This document shows, in pieces, positions 8,467 through 17,776 of a stretch of 64,000 nucleotides of DNA; position 1 is the first letter of the stretch, and each line of letters begins with the position of its first letter. The notes under the pieces are model-generated. The model saw only the letters and a list, made by a program, of their open reading frames with translations, searched no databases and was not told the origin of the DNA. The translations under genes were made by a program, and so were the position numbers. This DNA comes from Leifsonia psychrotolerans (GTDB taxonomy: Bacteria > Actinomycetota > Actinomycetes > Actinomycetales > Microbacteriaceae). The stretch spans positions 3,162,001 through 3,226,000 of the forward strand of contig NZ_JACCFM010000001.1 in assembly GCF_013410665.1 (NCBI RefSeq). The letters are read 5' to 3'.

Positions 8467-9219
8467 CTACTCCGGGCGCAGACGCAGGTTCTGCATGCCG
8501 CCGTCGACCGCGATCGACGCGCCCGTGGTCGAGCCCGAGCGGGGGCTGGCGAGGTAGGCCACGGCATCCGCGACCTCGCTGGCGGCAACCAGGCGGCCGT
8601 GCGGCTGACGCGCGTTCAGCGCGGCACGCTCGGCGATGGGGTCGTCGGCCTTGGCGAGCAGCCCGGTCACCCACGGGGTGTCGGCGGTGCCCGGGTTCAC
8701 GCAATTCACCCGGATGCCCTCGCGCAGGTGATCGGCGGCCATCGCGCGGGTGAGCGACAAGACGGCGCCCTTCGACGCGGTGTACAGCGCACGCTGGGGC
8801 AGGCCGGCGGTCGCGGCGATGGACGACGTGTTCACCACGGCAGCCGACGGGGATTCGCGCAGGTAGGGCAGCGCGGCGCGGGTCACGCGGGCGATGCCGG
8901 TGACGTTGATGTTGAACACGCGCGCCCACTCGTCGTCGTCGTTGTCGGCAATCGACCCGATGGCACCGATACCGGCGTTGTTGATCACGATGTCGATGCG
9001 ACCGAACTTCTCGACCACGGCGGCAATAGCCGCCTCGACCGACGCGGTGTCCGCCACGTTGGCCTGCACGGCGAAGTGTGCGGCATCCGCGCCCTCGGGC
9101 CGCAGATCGAGAACGGCTACTGTCGCGCCGCCCTCATGCAGCCGGGCGGCGATGGCCGCGCCGATTCCAGAGGCTCCACCGGTGACGACGGCGACGAGGT
9201 TGTCGAATTCCTGGCTCAT
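8467..9219 (-). CDS. Short-chain dehydrogenase, probable 2-keto-3-deoxy-L-fuconate dehydrogenase
   Basis: 250 aa classical SDR: NAD-binding TGGASGIG (residues 13-20), Asp38 in LDLRP favouring NAD, NNAGIG at 80-85, and catalytic Ser132/Ser133, Tyr146 and Lys150 (YTASK). It is co-transcribed with the FAH-family gene, which it overlaps by four bases, and divergent from L-fuconate dehydratase. In the known non-phosphorylating fucose route an SDR oxidises 2-keto-3-deoxy-L-fuconate at C4 to the 2,4-diketo acid that an FAH-fold enzyme then cleaves. The specific function rests on this context; an SDR acting as L-fucose 1-dehydrogenase is the alternative. The stop sits against repeat array 1. Confidence 0.82.
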   Translation of the reverse strand: MSQEFDNLVAVVTGGASGIGAAIAARLHEGGATVAVLDLRPEGADAAHFAVQANVADTASVEAAIAAVVEKFGRIDIVINNAGIGAIGSIADNDDDEWARVFNINVTGIARVTRAALPYLRESPSAAVVNTSSIAATAGLPQRALYTASKGAVLSLTRAMAADHLREGIRVNCVNPGTADTPWVTGLLAKADDPIAERAALNARQPHGRLVAASEVADAVAYLASPRSGSTTGASIAVDGGMQNLRLRPE

Positions 9220-10079
9220 TTGCTGCTCTTCTCGTGTGCGATGAAGTTCTGGCGCTGTCGACCGAGGCCCTCGATCTCGATTTCGCAGACGTCGCCGGCT
9301 GCGAGGTACGGGAAGCGACCCGACAGCGCGACGCCCTCGGGGGTTCCGGTGAGCACGAGGTCGCCGGGCTCAAGCGCGAGGTAATGGCTGAGGTGCCAGA
9401 TGACGTGCTTAACGTTGAAAATCTGGTCTGCGGTGTTTGAATCCTGACGGATCTCGCCGTTGACCCAACTCTTCAACTGCAGGTTCTGGTGGTCGACCTC
9501 ATCGGGCGTGACGAGCCACGGGCCGGTCGGGTTGAAACCGGGGGCGCACTTGCCCTTCGACCACTGGCCGCCCGAGACGGCCATCTGGAAGTCGCGCTCC
9601 GAGATGTCGTTTGCGGTGACGAAGCCGGCGATGTGGTCCATGCTCTCGTCCGGCGAGTCCAGGTACGAGGCCCGCTTTCCGATCACGATTCCGAGCTCGA
9701 CCTCCCAGTCGGTCTTCTCGCTGCCCCGGGGAATCTCGACGGTGTCGTTCGGGCCGACCACGGTGTTCGGGGTCTTCAAGAAGATGATCGGGATCTCGGG
9801 CGGCAGCGATCCCGACTCGGCGGCGTGTGCCGCGTAATTCATGCCGATGCAGATCACGGCACTCGGGCGGGCGATCGGGGCGCCGATGCGCAGGGCATCC
9901 GCGTTCTCGAGTACCGGCAGCGAACCGGCTTCGAGGGCGGCCGCGACGGCGGCGGGGCCATTCGAAGAGAGAAAGCGGCCGTCGATGTCGGCGGTGATCG
10001 ACGAAACGTCGTAGTGCGTGTCGTCAACCAGAACCGTGGGGGTCTCCTGGCCAATGGCTCCGAGGCGGGCGAACTTCAT
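9216..10079 (-). CDS. Fumarylacetoacetate-hydrolase-family protein, probable L-2,4-diketo-3-deoxyfuconate hydrolase
   Basis: 287 aa. The FAH fold covers about residues 70-280, with the metal-binding Glu/Glu/Asp set around DWEVELGIVIGKRA and the family block VLTGTPEGVALSGRFPYLAAGD near the C-terminus. An N-terminal segment of about 70 residues is typical of the bacterial ring-cleavage and diketo-acid hydrolases. Next to an SDR, L-fuconate dehydratase, lactonase and aldose dehydrogenase, it most likely splits 2,4-diketo-3-deoxy-L-fuconate into pyruvate and L-lactate. From D-arabinose the same step would give pyruvate and glycolate. Confidence 0.85.
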   Translation of the reverse strand: MKFARLGAIGQETPTVLVDDTHYDVSSITADIDGRFLSSNGPAAVAAALEAGSLPVLENADALRIGAPIARPSAVICIGMNYAAHAAESGSLPPEIPIIFLKTPNTVVGPNDTVEIPRGSEKTDWEVELGIVIGKRASYLDSPDESMDHIAGFVTANDISERDFQMAVSGGQWSKGKCAPGFNPTGPWLVTPDEVDHQNLQLKSWVNGEIRQDSNTADQIFNVKHVIWHLSHYLALEPGDLVLTGTPEGVALSGRFPYLAAGDVCEIEIEGLGRQRQNFIAHEKSSK

Positions 10080-10209
10080 GCGTCAACTCTCTTCTGAGGG
10101 ATTCTTCGTCAATTCGCGCAAGCGAAAAGGCGGAACATCTGAACAATCGTGGCGGGTTCGACCCCCGAATCCGAAGGAAGAGGCCGAGCCGTCACAATTG
10201 ACATTCTAT

Positions 10210-10220
10210 ACATCGGATGT
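10210..10220. promoter_or_regulatory. Candidate FadR/GntR-type operator in the divergent fucose promoter
   Basis: ACATCGGATGT is a perfect 11-bp dyad inside TATACATCGGATGTTT, in the 174 bp between the divergently transcribed FAH-family gene and L-fuconate dehydratase. Its size and shape suit a FadR-subfamily GntR regulator; one such gene is at 30105-30785. The assignment is inferred. Confidence 0.4.
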
Positions 10221-10253
10221 TTAGGCTCGGGGTGCCCAACCAAGGAGATTTCT

Positions 10254-11555
10254 GTGAGTACTGTCATTGCGCTGGAAACCAGCGACGTTCGTTTTCCCAC
10301 ATCCACGTCGCTTGACGGCTCGGATGCCATGAACCTCGACCCCGACTATTCGGTCGCCTACGTGCGTGTCGTCACCGACGATGCCGACGGCCACGAGGGT
10401 CACGGGTTCGTCTTCACGATTGGGCGTGGCAACGACGTGCAGGTCGCGGGGATTGAGGCCCTTGCCGCACACGTCGTCGGCCGCAACGTCGAAGACCTGC
10501 TCGAAAACATGGGCGCCACCTGGCGTGAGTTCGTCTGGGATTCTCAGCTGCGCTGGCTCGGCCCGGAAAAGGGCGTCATGCACATGGCCATCGGTGCCGT
10601 CGTCAACGCGCTCTGGGACTTGAAGGCCAAGCGTGCCAGCCTGCCACTCTGGCAGCTGCTCGGCAGGATGACGCCGGAGCAGATCGTCGAACTCGTCGAC
10701 TTCCGCTATCTCACCGACGCGATGACCCCCGAAGACGCCCTCGACATCCTGCGTCAGGCCGCGCCCGGCAAGGCCGAGCGTGAGGCCGAACTGCTCGCCT
10801 CCGGCTACCCGGCCTACACCACCACGCCCGGCTGGCTCGGCTACAGCGACGAGAAGCTCGTGCGCCTGGCCAAGGAAGCCGTGGCCGACGGCTTCGACAT
10901 GATCAAGCTCAAGGTGGGCGGCAACCTCGAGGACGACATCCGTCGCATGCGTTTGGCCCGTGAGGCGGTCGGACCTGACATTCGCATCGGCACCGACGCC
11001 AACCAGCGCTGGGGCGTCGCAGAGGCGATCGAGTGGATGAGCCACCTGGCCGAGTTTGATGTGGCCTGGATCGAAGAGCCCACGAGCCCCGACGACATTC
11101 TGGCCCACGCGGCGATCGCCCGCGGCGTGCACCCGATTCCGGTGGCGACCGGCGAGCACATGGCCAACCGCATCATGTTCAAGCAGTTCCTGCAGGCCGA
11201 CGCGCTGCAGGTGCTGCAGATCGACGCAACCCGCGTGGGCGGCGTCAATGAGAACATCGCCATCATGCTGATGGCCGCCAAGTTCGGGGTGCCGGTCTGC
11301 CCGCACGCCGGCGGTGTGGGGCTCTGCGAGGCCGTGCAGCACCTTTCAATGTTCGACTTCGTGGCGATCTCCGGCACGACCGAGGGCCGCGTCATCGAGT
11401 TTGTCGACCACCTGCACGAGCACTTCGTCACCCCGGTCGTCATGCGTAACGGTGCCTACCAGGCACCCACGGCACCCGGCGCCGGCACAGAAATGTACGC
11501 CGCGAGTCGCGCAGAGTTTGCCTACCAAGCACAGGCCCGCACCGTCGATGCCTGA
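10254..11555 (+). CDS. fucD: L-fuconate dehydratase (enolase superfamily)
   Basis: 433 aa from the GTG at 10254, which has AAGGAGA six bases upstream; a longer in-frame ORF begins inside the promoter and is rejected. Enolase-superfamily residues are Lys218 and Lys220 (KLK), Asp248 (DAN), Glu274 (EEPTS), Glu301 (GEH), Asp324 and His351 (PHAGG). These numbers coincide with the catalytic and Mg2+ residues I recall for the characterised Xanthomonas campestris enzyme. It dehydrates L-fuconate to 2-keto-3-deoxy-L-fuconate, and the known enzyme also accepts D-arabinonate and L-galactonate. It overlaps the following aldo-keto reductase gene by 8 bases. Confidence 0.94.
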   Translation: MSTVIALETSDVRFPTSTSLDGSDAMNLDPDYSVAYVRVVTDDADGHEGHGFVFTIGRGNDVQVAGIEALAAHVVGRNVEDLLENMGATWREFVWDSQLRWLGPEKGVMHMAIGAVVNALWDLKAKRASLPLWQLLGRMTPEQIVELVDFRYLTDAMTPEDALDILRQAAPGKAEREAELLASGYPAYTTTPGWLGYSDEKLVRLAKEAVADGFDMIKLKVGGNLEDDIRRMRLAREAVGPDIRIGTDANQRWGVAEAIEWMSHLAEFDVAWIEEPTSPDDILAHAAIARGVHPIPVATGEHMANRIMFKQFLQADALQVLQIDATRVGGVNENIAIMLMAAKFGVPVCPHAGGVGLCEAVQHLSMFDFVAISGTTEGRVIEFVDHLHEHFVTPVVMRNGAYQAPTAPGAGTEMYAASRAEFAYQAQARTVDA

Positions 11556-12504
11556 TCTGGCATTCGGGCGCATCGGCCTGGGCGCCGCCAACGTCGGAAA
11601 TCTCTACACTGCAATGACGGATGCGGCGGCGCACGACCTGCTGCAGGCCGCGTGGGACGCCGGCGTGCGCTATTTCGACACCGCTCCGCACTATGGCCTC
11701 GGGCTCTCCGAGCGACGGCTGGGCGCGTTCCTGGCGACCAAACCGCGCGATGAGTTCCTGGTCTCAACCAAGGTCGGCCGCCTGTTGCGGCCGAACCCGG
11801 CCGGCGTCGGCACGCTCGACGACGAGAACAGCTTCGTCGTGCCCGCGGACCAGAAGCGGGTGTGGGACGCGTCGGCTGACGGCATCCGGGCCAGCCTGGA
11901 CGAATCGCTCGAACGCCTGGGACTCGACCGGGTGGACATCGTGTTCTTGCACGATCCCGAGCGGTACGACCTGGCCGGCGGTCTCGCGACAGGGCTGCCC
12001 GCGATGGTCGATCTGCGCGAACAAGGCCTTGTCTCGGCCATCGGCGTGGGTTCGATGAGCACCGACGGGCTCCTGGCCGCGGCCAACAGCGGCGCGATCG
12101 ACCTGCTCATGGTGGCGGGTCGCTTCACGCTGGCCGAACAGCCGGCCCTTCTCGACGTGATCCCGGCCTGCCGCACGAACGGCGTCGGCATCGTCAACGC
12201 GTCGATCTTCAACTCGGGCCTGCTCGCCACCGAGAATCCGGGCGCGAATGCCCGGTACGAGTACGGCGCGGTTCCCGCCGCGGTGCTCGCGAAAGTTCAG
12301 GCGATCGCTGCCGTGTGCCGTGAGTTCGGGGTGACGTTGCCCGAGGCGGCGCTGCAGTACACGCTGCGCGAAGACAGCGTGAGCACCGTGATCGTCGGGG
12401 CGAATCGGCCGGCGCAGATCGAGCAGAATGTTGAACGGATGGCGACGACGATTCCCGAGGAGCTCTGGGACCGCCTCACCGAGAAGGGACTGATTCCGGC
12501 ATGA
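11548..12504 (+). CDS. Aldo/keto reductase, probable L-fucose (D-threo-aldose) 1-dehydrogenase
   Basis: 318 aa TIM-barrel AKR of the D-threo-aldose dehydrogenase type. Asp44 and Tyr49 (FDTAPHYG), Lys75 (STKVG) and His135 (FLHDPE) form the catalytic tetrad. The segment [13 protein letters not shown] is characteristic of L-fucose/D-arabinose dehydrogenases. It should oxidise the aldose at C1 to the lactone taken by the next gene. The ATG at 11548 overlaps the dehydratase end, and its own end overlaps the lactonase (ATGA). A paralogue of similar sequence lies at 19048-20010. Confidence 0.88.
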   Translation: MPDLAFGRIGLGAANVGNLYTAMTDAAAHDLLQAAWDAGVRYFDTAPHYGLGLSERRLGAFLATKPRDEFLVSTKVGRLLRPNPAGVGTLDDENSFVVPADQKRVWDASADGIRASLDESLERLGLDRVDIVFLHDPERYDLAGGLATGLPAMVDLREQGLVSAIGVGSMSTDGLLAAANSGAIDLLMVAGRFTLAEQPALLDVIPACRTNGVGIVNASIFNSGLLATENPGANARYEYGAVPAAVLAKVQAIAAVCREFGVTLPEAALQYTLREDSVSTVIVGANRPAQIEQNVERMATTIPEELWDRLTEKGLIPA

Positions 12505-13337
12505 TCGATTCCCACCTGCACCTCTGGAAACCAGCGGAGCGTGCCTATAGCTGGATTCCCGCTGGCACTGTGCTGGACGACGAGTTCGGTCCGGAGCGGG
12601 CTCGGCCCGAGTTGCAGGCGGCCGGAGTCGACGGGGCCGTGTTGGTGCAGGCCGCCGACAGCTATGAAGACACCTTCTACATGCTGAGCGTCGCGGCGAA
12701 GCACCCCGAGATCGCCGGGGTCGTCGGCTGGGTTCCGCTCGACCGCCCGGCCGAGGCCGAGGCGGCGCTTGAACTGTTTCGGCACTCCCCGGTGTTCGCG
12801 GGCGTGCGCAACCTCACCCACGACTACGCCGACGAGCTGTGGATCATGCAGCCGGCGGTCACCGAGACGCTCGAGCTGCTCGTGCGCCACAGGCTCACCC
12901 TCGACGTGGTGTGCACCACGCCCCAGCATCTTGACAACGTTGCGGCGCTCGCCATGCGGCATCCGCAGCTCACGATCGTGCTCGACCACCTGGCCAACCC
13001 GGGCATTGCCGATGAGGCATGGGAGCCGTGGGCCGACCAGATGGCGGCCGTGGCGGCGCATCCGAATGTCATCGTGAAGTATTCGGGCGTCACGACGTCG
13101 TTGGCGGGGCGCGTCTGGACGGCGGCCTCCTGGCAGCGTTACCTCGACCACGTGCTGGCCGCCTTCGGTGCCGACCGCATCATGATGGGCAGCGACTGGC
13201 CGGTTTCGCTGCTGGGGGGCGACTATCAGCAGGTCTGGGCGGCGCAGCTCGACGGCCTGGCCGGGCTGACGGATGCCGAACGGCGCGCGATCACGCACGA
13301 CACGGCGGCTCGCACCTACGCGCTCACGCTCGGCTAG
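12501..13337 (+). CDS. Amidohydrolase-family protein, probable L-fucono-1,5-lactonase
   Basis: 278 aa, amidohydrolase-2 fold. It starts [11 protein letters not shown] with the usual HxH metal pair, contains VDGAVLVQAADSYEDT and LTLDVVCTTPQHL strands, and ends with the metal Asp region DRIMMGSDWPVSL. These are features of the COG3618 lactonases acting in L-fucose and L-rhamnose oxidation. It would open L-fuconolactone to L-fuconate. It is the last gene of the three-gene operon with dehydratase and dehydrogenase, overlapping the latter by four bases. Repeat array 2 begins 15 bp after its stop. Confidence 0.88.
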   Translation: MIDSHLHLWKPAERAYSWIPAGTVLDDEFGPERARPELQAAGVDGAVLVQAADSYEDTFYMLSVAAKHPEIAGVVGWVPLDRPAEAEAALELFRHSPVFAGVRNLTHDYADELWIMQPAVTETLELLVRHRLTLDVVCTTPQHLDNVAALAMRHPQLTIVLDHLANPGIADEAWEPWADQMAAVAAHPNVIVKYSGVTTSLAGRVWTAASWQRYLDHVLAAFGADRIMMGSDWPVSLLGGDYQQVWAAQLDGLAGLTDAERRAITHDTAARTYALTLG

Positions 13338-13352
13338 GCGCCCCCGGGGAGC

Positions 13353-14150
13353 ACCCGGTTGGCCGGCCCTGTCGGGACCCTCGTGCATCCCCCCGCTGGC
13401 CGGCCCTGTCGGGACCCTCGTGCATCCCCCGTTGGTCGAGCGTGTCGAGACCCTCGTGCATCCCCCGTTGGTCGAGCGTGTCGAGACCCTCGTTCCCCCG
13501 TTGGTCGAGCTTGTCGAGACCCTCGTTCCCCCGTTGGTCGAGCGTGTCGAGACCCTCGTGCGCCGGTTTCGGGTCGTGGTTGGGGGATCTCGACGGGCTC
13601 GATCAACGGTTTTTGCTCGACCCCGTTGGTCGAGCGTGTCGAGACCCTCGTTCCCCCGTTGGTCGAGCGTGTCGAGACCCTCGTTCCCCCGTTGGTCGAG
13701 CGTGTCGAGACCCTCGTGCGCTGGTTTCGGGTCGTGGTTGGGGGATCTCGACGGGCTCGATCAACGGTTTTTGCTCGACCCCGTTGGTCGAGCGTGTCGA
13801 GACCCTCGTTCCCCCGTTGGTCGAGCGTGTCGAGACCCTCGTTCCCCCGTTGGTCGAGCGTGTCGAGACCCTCGTGCGCTGGTTTCGGGTCGTGGTTGGG
13901 GGATCTCGACGGGCTCGATCAACGGTTTTTGCTCGACCCCGTTGGTCGAGCGTGTCGAGACCCTCGCGTGCCGGTTTCGGGTCGGGGTTGGGGGATCTCG
14001 ACGGGCTCGATCAACGGTTTTTGCTCGATGAACGGTTTTTACTCGACCGGCGGTTTTTACTCGACCGGCGGATTTTTACTCGACCGACGGTTGGTGCTCG
14101 ACCGGCGGGTGTCGCTCGACCGACGGGCGCCGCTCAACCAACAGCGACCC
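13353..14150. repeat. Higher-order intergenic repeat array 2
   Basis: No gene lies between 13338 and 14156. A 33-bp unit with core GGTCGAGCGTGTCGAGACC, the exact reverse complement of the array 1 core, occurs about 13 times including two diverged copies at the left end. From 13621 a 158-bp super-unit, made of three cores, a spacer and GATCTCGACGGGCTCGATCA, repeats at 13621, 13779 and 13937. The right end (14030-14150) decays into short CTCGACCGGCGG-type units. It lies between convergent genes. Open frames here are by-products of the repeat. Confidence 0.92.
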
Positions 14151-14156
14151 GACCCG

Positions 14157-15047
14157 CTAGTGCAGGGAGATCGTTTCCACCGCATGCAGCTGGTCGCGAA
14201 TGAAGCGGTTGGCATGTGCGGCCAGGTCGTCCGAGTCCTGCCAGAGGTTGCGCCAGATGCCGAGCGTGTTGCTCAGCTCGGCGCTGACGACCGACGACGA
14301 GAACGACTCGAACACGACGGGGCCGTCATAGTTGATCCGAGCCAGGCCGCGAAAGAACCCGTCGAAGTCGACGGTTCCGCTGCCGAGGTAGCCGCGGTGG
14401 CTCTCGCCGATGTGTACATAGCCCAGGCGGTCGTTCACGTCCAGCACGGGGGTGAAGAGATCCGACTCCTCGATATTCATGTGGTACGTGTCGAGGTGCA
14501 CCGAGACGTTGGCATGGTCGACCTCGCCCAAAAACTCCAGGGCAGCGCGGCCCGTGTTCATCAGGTTCGTCTCATAGCGGTTGACGACTTCGAGCGAAAG
14601 GTGGATGCCGAGGCCGTCTGCGCGGGAAGCGAGCCGGCCCAGGGCCGCGGCGCTCGAGGCGCGTCCACTGGCCGTCTGCGGCTGCATGTACTTCTTCATC
14701 GCGCTGTACAACACCCCGCACAGATTCCGGCCGCCCATCGTGCTGACGATGTCGAGACACTCGTTCAGCAGGGCCTCGCCAGCGGCGACAATGGCCGGGT
14801 CTGGGCTCGTGAGGTCGGTTGAATCGCTCAAACCGAGCGAGGCCGACACCGCGAGGTCATTCTCTTTCACGAGCCGCGCGGCAAGGTTCCGGTCGAAATT
14901 GGTCGGATCCATCAGCGGAATCTCGATCAGATCGAAGCCGGCCTGCTTCGTCTTTTCGATGGCCAGGGTCAGGCCTTTTTCATCGAAAGTCCCTGTAAAA
15001 ACCAGGGCGTGTGCGCCAATCTGCACGGGGGCCTCATTCCTTGTCAT
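14157..15047 (-). CDS. Ketose 3-epimerase (D-tagatose/D-psicose 3-epimerase family)
   Basis: 296 aa xylose-isomerase-like TIM barrel. The metal and catalytic residues of D-tagatose 3-epimerases are all present: Glu153, Asp186, His189 (HLDTYHMNIEE), His212, Arg218 (GESHRGYLG) and Glu247, each one position later than in the Pseudomonas cichorii enzyme as I remember it. It should interconvert ketoses such as D-tagatose/D-sorbose, D-psicose/D-fructose or L-ribulose/L-xylulose. I chose ATG 15047; a GTG at 15089 would add 14 residues without homology. It is divergent from the ribose-type ABC operon, suggesting that a rare ketose or its aldose is imported. Confidence 0.88.
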   Translation of the reverse strand: MTRNEAPVQIGAHALVFTGTFDEKGLTLAIEKTKQAGFDLIEIPLMDPTNFDRNLAARLVKENDLAVSASLGLSDSTDLTSPDPAIVAAGEALLNECLDIVSTMGGRNLCGVLYSAMKKYMQPQTASGRASSAAALGRLASRADGLGIHLSLEVVNRYETNLMNTGRAALEFLGEVDHANVSVHLDTYHMNIEESDLFTPVLDVNDRLGYVHIGESHRGYLGSGTVDFDGFFRGLARINYDGPVVFESFSSSVVSAELSNTLGIWRNLWQDSDDLAAHANRFIRDQLHAVETISLH

Positions 15048-15110
15048 CGTCTGTGACTGCTCGCCACGCGGGGTGGGACAAATCAACACTAGGTGGATTC
15101 ACCAGAATTA

Positions 15111-15126
15111 GATACATTAGGATACA
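15111..15126. promoter_or_regulatory. Candidate regulator site between epimerase and ABC operon
   Basis: GATACATTAGGATACA lies in the 193-bp divergent promoter region. It contains a direct repeat of GATACA and shares TACATTA..(A/G)TACA with the site at 29246-29261 before the ribokinase and transaldolase genes. Common control, possibly by the FadR-type protein at 30105, is a guess from similarity. Confidence 0.3.
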
Positions 15127-15240
15127 ACTTAGAGAGAGGCCGATTCGTTACTCGCATTGGTCGGATCTTTAGCCGTTCCTGTGGCATGATCGTCAGACAG
15201 GAATTGGATGTACGTTTCCTCCGTCGAAGTAGGTGAAAGT

Positions 15241-16749
15241 GTGAATACCCAACTGCTCAAGGTCAGTGGTATTAGTAAGAGCTTCCCCGGCGTGCAAGCG
15301 CTGAAGGATGTCGAGTTCGAACTGAACCGGGGAGAGGTCCTCGCACTCGTCGGTGAAAACGGCGCCGGCAAGTCCAGCCTCATGAAAATCCTTTCCGGTA
15401 TCTACACCAAGGATTCGGGCACCATCGTCTTCGAGGGCCAGGAAGTCGACATCGACAGCCCGAAGACCGCGCAGGCGCTCGGCATCAGCATCATCCACCA
15501 GGAGATGCACCTGATGCCGCACCTCACGATCGCGCAGAACATCTACATCGGCCGTGAACCCCGCGGCGGAATCTTCCTGCGTGAGCGTGCGCTCAACCGC
15601 AAGGCCGACGAGCTGCTCGGCCGCCTCGGCATCGCGCTGAACCCGCGCGATCTCGTTGAAACCCTCACCGTCGCGAAACAGCAGATGGTCGAAATCGCCA
15701 AGGCGCTCTCATTCGACGCCAAGGTGCTCATCATGGACGAGCCGACCTCGGCTCTGACCGAATCCGAAACCGAAACCCTGTTCACCCTCATCGAGGGGCT
15801 CAAGAAAAACGGCACCGGCATCATTTACATCTCGCACCGCATGGACGAGCTGCGTCGGATCACCGACCGGGTCACGGTGCTGCGCGATGGGCAGTACATC
15901 GGTTCGCTCGAGACCAGCCAAATCGACATCCCGACGATCATCGAGATGATGGTCGGCCGCCACATCGAAGAGGGCGCCCGCCCGGCCCCCCGCGACCACT
16001 CGAACGAGCCCGTCGTGCTGAAGGTCGCCGGCCTGAACACCCGTCACCTGCTGAAAGACGTGGGCTTCGAGCTGCGTCGGGGCGAGATCCTCGGCTTCGC
16101 CGGGCTGATGGGTGCCGGCCGCACCGAGGTCGCCCGCGCCATCATCGGCGCAGACCCGTCCGAGATCGGCACGATGGAGATCAACGGCACAGCCGTCTCG
16201 ATCAAGCAGCCCTCCGACGCAGTGAAGAACGGCATCGGCTACCTCTCGGAAGACCGCAAGGCCTACGGCCTCTTGCTCGAGCAAGACGTCAACACCAACA
16301 TTCTGTTGGCCTCACTGCGTGATTACACGGATGCCCTCGGCTTCGTTCACACGGGCAAGGGCAAGCAGATTTCGCGCGACTACGTCAGTTCGCTGCGCAT
16401 CAAGACTCCGTCGATCACGCAGACGACGAAGAACCTGTCTGGTGGAAACCAGCAGAAAGTTGTGATTGCCAAGTGGCTGGCACGCGACTGCGACATCCTC
16501 ATTTTTGACGAGCCGACCCGCGGCATCGATGTGGGAGCCAAGGAAGAGATCTACCAGCTGTTGAACGAGCTCGTGGCCGAGGGGAAGTCGATCATCATGA
16601 TCTCCTCCGAGCTGCCTGAGGTTCTGCGGCTGTCCCACCGCATTGTCGTCATGGCAAGCGGTCGGATCACCGGCGTTCTCGACAACGTAGACGCGACGCA
16701 GGCGAAGATCATGGACTTTGCAACCCGCATGGGCGACGAGAAAGAGTAA
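15241..16749 (+). CDS. Sugar ABC transporter ATP-binding protein, RbsA type (two NBDs)
   Basis: About 502 aa with two fused nucleotide-binding domains. The first has Walker A GENGAGKS and Walker B VLIMDEPTSALT. The second has a degenerate Walker A region (GLMGAGRTEVARAI), as is normal for RbsA/MglA/XylG, plus signature LSGGNQQKVVIAKWLA and Walker B ILIFDEPTRGID. The start is uncertain: GTG 15241 has AGGTG five bases before it and aligns with the family start, while ATG 15208 would add 11 residues and has AGGAA. It energises uptake of a monosaccharide with the next genes. Confidence 0.92.
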   Translation: MNTQLLKVSGISKSFPGVQALKDVEFELNRGEVLALVGENGAGKSSLMKILSGIYTKDSGTIVFEGQEVDIDSPKTAQALGISIIHQEMHLMPHLTIAQNIYIGREPRGGIFLRERALNRKADELLGRLGIALNPRDLVETLTVAKQQMVEIAKALSFDAKVLIMDEPTSALTESETETLFTLIEGLKKNGTGIIYISHRMDELRRITDRVTVLRDGQYIGSLETSQIDIPTIIEMMVGRHIEEGARPAPRDHSNEPVVLKVAGLNTRHLLKDVGFELRRGEILGFAGLMGAGRTEVARAIIGADPSEIGTMEINGTAVSIKQPSDAVKNGIGYLSEDRKAYGLLLEQDVNTNILLASLRDYTDALGFVHTGKGKQISRDYVSSLRIKTPSITQTTKNLSGGNQQKVVIAKWLARDCDILIFDEPTRGIDVGAKEEIYQLLNELVAEGKSIIMISSELPEVLRLSHRIVVMASGRITGVLDNVDATQAKIMDFATRMGDEKE

Positions 16750-16756
16750 CGACAGC

Positions 16757-17776
16757 ATGAATGCAACCCCTGTTATTGAGAAGACGCCCCAGGCGGAGAA
16801 CAGCTCCAATCAGAAGTTGGGCGCCCAGAGCTTTCTGCGCGCACAGCTGCAGCAGTCGTTGGCCTTTGGCACGCTCGTCGTGCTGCTTGTCTTCTTCTCG
16901 TTCGCCAGCAACAACTTCTTCACCTGGAGCAACATCTCCGGCATCCTGCTCTCGACGGCCGTGATCGGCATTCTGGCGCTCGGAACGACGTTCGTCATCA
17001 TCACCGGCGGCATTGACCTGTCGATCGGTACCGGTATGACGCTGGCCGCCGTGATGACCGGCATCTTCCTCGTGAACCTGCAGCTGCCGTTGATCGTCGG
17101 CGTGATCGGTGGAATCGCGACGGGAGCCCTGATGGGCTTCATCAACGGCTTCAACATCGCCGTGCTGAAACTGCCGCCGTTCATTGCGACGCTGGCCATG
17201 ATGATGATCGCCCAAGGCCTCGCCCTGGTGATCTCCGGCGTGCGCCCGATCTACTTCAGCGGCGTCGAGGGATTCAAGCAGATCGCACTCGGAACGCTGA
17301 TTCCGGGCCTGCCGAACGCCGTTCTGATTCTCTTCCTGCTCGCCATCGTCGCCTACCTGCTGCTGAGCAAGACGATCCTGGGTCGCTACACCTTCGCCAT
17401 TGGCAGCAACGAAGAGGCCACGCGCCTGTCGGGTGTTGACACCCGCAAGTGGAAGATCATCATCTACACGGTCGCCGGTCTCTTCACCGGTGTCGCCGGT
17501 GTCGTCATCGCCGCGCGCCTCGACTCGGCTCAGCCGCAGCTGGGTGTCGGGTACGAGCTGCAGGCGATCGCCGCCGTCATCATCGGTGGCACGTCGCTGC
17601 TCGGTGGACGCGGCTCGATCATGGGAACCGTCATTGGTGCCCTGATCATGAGCGTGCTGATCAACGGCCTGCGCATCATGTCGATCCAGACCGAATGGCA
17701 AAACGTCGTCGTCGGCGCCGTCATCCTCGTCGCGGTCTTCACTGACTCGCTGCGCCAGGGGCGCTCGGCAACCTAG
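16757..17776 (+). CDS. Sugar ABC transporter permease, RbsC type
   Basis: 339 aa with eight to ten membrane helices. Its FVIITGGIDLSIGTGMTLAAVMTGIF segment and the later AVIIGGTSLLGGRGSIMGTVIGALIMSVL block are family markers of RbsC/AraH. The polar N-terminal tail of about 35 residues is unusually long. It starts seven bases after the ATPase stop, in the same operon, and should form a homodimeric channel. The substrate is likely the monosaccharide bound by the two lipoproteins downstream. Confidence 0.94.
   Translation: MNATPVIEKTPQAENSSNQKLGAQSFLRAQLQQSLAFGTLVVLLVFFSFASNNFFTWSNISGILLSTAVIGILALGTTFVIITGGIDLSIGTGMTLAAVMTGIFLVNLQLPLIVGVIGGIATGALMGFINGFNIAVLKLPPFIATLAMMMIAQGLALVISGVRPIYFSGVEGFKQIALGTLIPGLPNAVLILFLLAIVAYLLLSKTILGRYTFAIGSNEEATRLSGVDTRKWKIIIYTVAGLFTGVAGVVIAARLDSAQPQLGVGYELQAIAAVIIGGTSLLGGRGSIMGTVIGALIMSVLINGLRIMSIQTEWQNVVVGAVILVAVFTDSLRQGRSAT

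Noticed and set aside
7244..8753. Several long open frames encoding repeated SRPRET/AGSRHARPAEVGRL-type peptides
   Set aside because: They come from the 42-bp repeat, whose length is a multiple of three, so many frames on both strands stay open. Codon use, lack of starts with RBS and lack of any fold argue against coding.
13019..14822. Long frames with VSRPS/VERVETLV repeats in array 2
   Set aside because: Same cause as in array 1; they also run through real genes on the other strand.
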